Positions 5,072 through 5,349 of a DNA stretch of 5,349 nt are shown one piece after another. How positions within the stretch are numbered: position 1 is the stretch's first letter; every line of letters starts with the position of its first letter. The translations under genes were made by a program, and so were the position numbers. The stretch is from Longimicrobiales bacterium (GTDB lineage: Bacteria; Gemmatimonadota; Gemmatimonadetes; Longimicrobiales; Gaopeijiaceae), in assembly GCA_022428035.1 (NCBI GenBank), contig JAKMDG010000156.1, positions 1-5,349 on the forward strand, written 5' to 3'. The notes beneath the pieces were generated by a model that saw nothing but the letters and a program-made list of their open reading frames with translations, searched no databases and was not told where the DNA came from.

Positions 5072-5349
5072 ATGGATCGATTCTTGGCGGCCGCGCACGA
5101 ACAGGCTGTGGCCTCACTGGAGGAGGGTGGCTTTCCGGTGGGTTCGGTGATTGTCCGGAGCGGCGAAGTGATTGGCGCTGGCTTCAATCGCTATACCCAG
5201 ACCGGCGATCCCACGAGGCACGCCGAGATGGAGGCGATTCGCGATGCAGCCGAGCACGCGGGCGACGGCCAGCTACTCGATCTGCTTGCTGGAGCGATCT
5301 GCTACACCACGATGATGCCATGTGAAATGTGCGCGGTGCGATCATCCGC
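5072..5349 (+). CDS. Cytosine/nucleoside deaminase (CDA superfamily), partial and apparently frameshifted
   Basis: The product belongs to the zinc-dependent cytidine/deoxycytidylate deaminase superfamily and resembles yeast cytosine deaminase Fcy1 and its bacterial relatives, which convert cytosine to uracil in pyrimidine salvage. Visible landmarks are EEGGFPVGSVIV (17-28), the zinc/catalytic motif HAEME (50-54, with H50 as ligand and E52 as proton shuttle), and TTMMPCEMC (79-87), with C84 and C87 completing the zinc site. AAGG at 5059-5062 lies nine bases before the ATG. After C87 the reading frame gives AVRSS, unlike the family. If one base is missing between 5332 and 5333, the next codons read x-G-A-I-I-R, exactly the expected continuation after PCxxC. 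The gene is thus either mutated here or carries a sequence error. The C-terminal half lies beyond the window. Substrate choice among cytosine, guanine and other bases cannot be settled. Confidence 0.85.
   Translation, partial: MDRFLAAAHEQAVASLEEGGFPVGSVIVRSGEVIGAGFNRYTQTGDPTRHAEMEAIRDAAEHAGDGQLLDLLAGAICYTTMMPCEMCAVRSS

Overview
The window is a GC-rich (about 60% by eye) stretch of bacterial chromosome with short spacers and frequent strand switches. It holds eight intact or nearly intact genes and one broken gene, mostly small membrane, exported or poorly characterised proteins. I see no transposase, integrase, phage gene, CRISPR array, rRNA or tRNA. The source is a free-living, probably Gram-negative bacterium. 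Two products carry signal peptides, and the CIA30-domain, CigR/RcnB-like and DoxX-like families are common in environmental Proteobacteria, Gemmatimonadota and related groups. I cannot name the phylum with confidence.

Layout: (1) 195-884 (+) is a spermidine-synthase-like SAM-dependent methyltransferase fold protein. (2) 996-1397 (+) is a small exported CigR/RcnB-like protein. (3) 1387-1905 (-) is a one-TM protein of a common 'YLSAQIR' type, interrupted by a single in-frame TAG; its 3' end overlaps gene 2 by 11 bp. (4) 2023-2721 (-) is a VIT1/CCC1-family Fe/Mn transporter. (5) 2975-3547 (+) is an exported CIA30-domain protein. (6) 3768-4202 (+) is a small acidic protein with a C-terminal block resembling YkvA/DUF1232. 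(7) 4235-4606 (-) and (8) 4670-5020 (+) are two head-to-head DoxX-like membrane proteins that are clearly paralogous. (9) 5072 to the window end (+) is a cytosine/nucleoside deaminase of the zinc CDA superfamily, cut by the window edge and apparently frameshifted 17 bases before it.

No stretch over 300 bases lacks a gene. The leader 1-194 is open in frame with gene 1, but I recognise nothing in it. The divergent spacer 2722-2974 holds a 20-bp imperfect palindrome and a possible five-codon leader ORF. The spacer 3548-3767 shows nothing I can support. Short perfect hairpins without a T-tract lie at the 3' ends of several genes (903-923, 1975-2002, 5004-5029), and a weak inverted repeat closes the convergent gap at 4202-4236.

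The genes do not form an obvious pathway. Strand changes break the window into units of one or two genes, so it reads as ordinary chromosome carrying single-gene functions: metal handling, membrane redox or stress proteins, and base salvage. I found no convincing new multi-gene system. The most informative signals are the two gene-breaking lesions and the DoxX pair.
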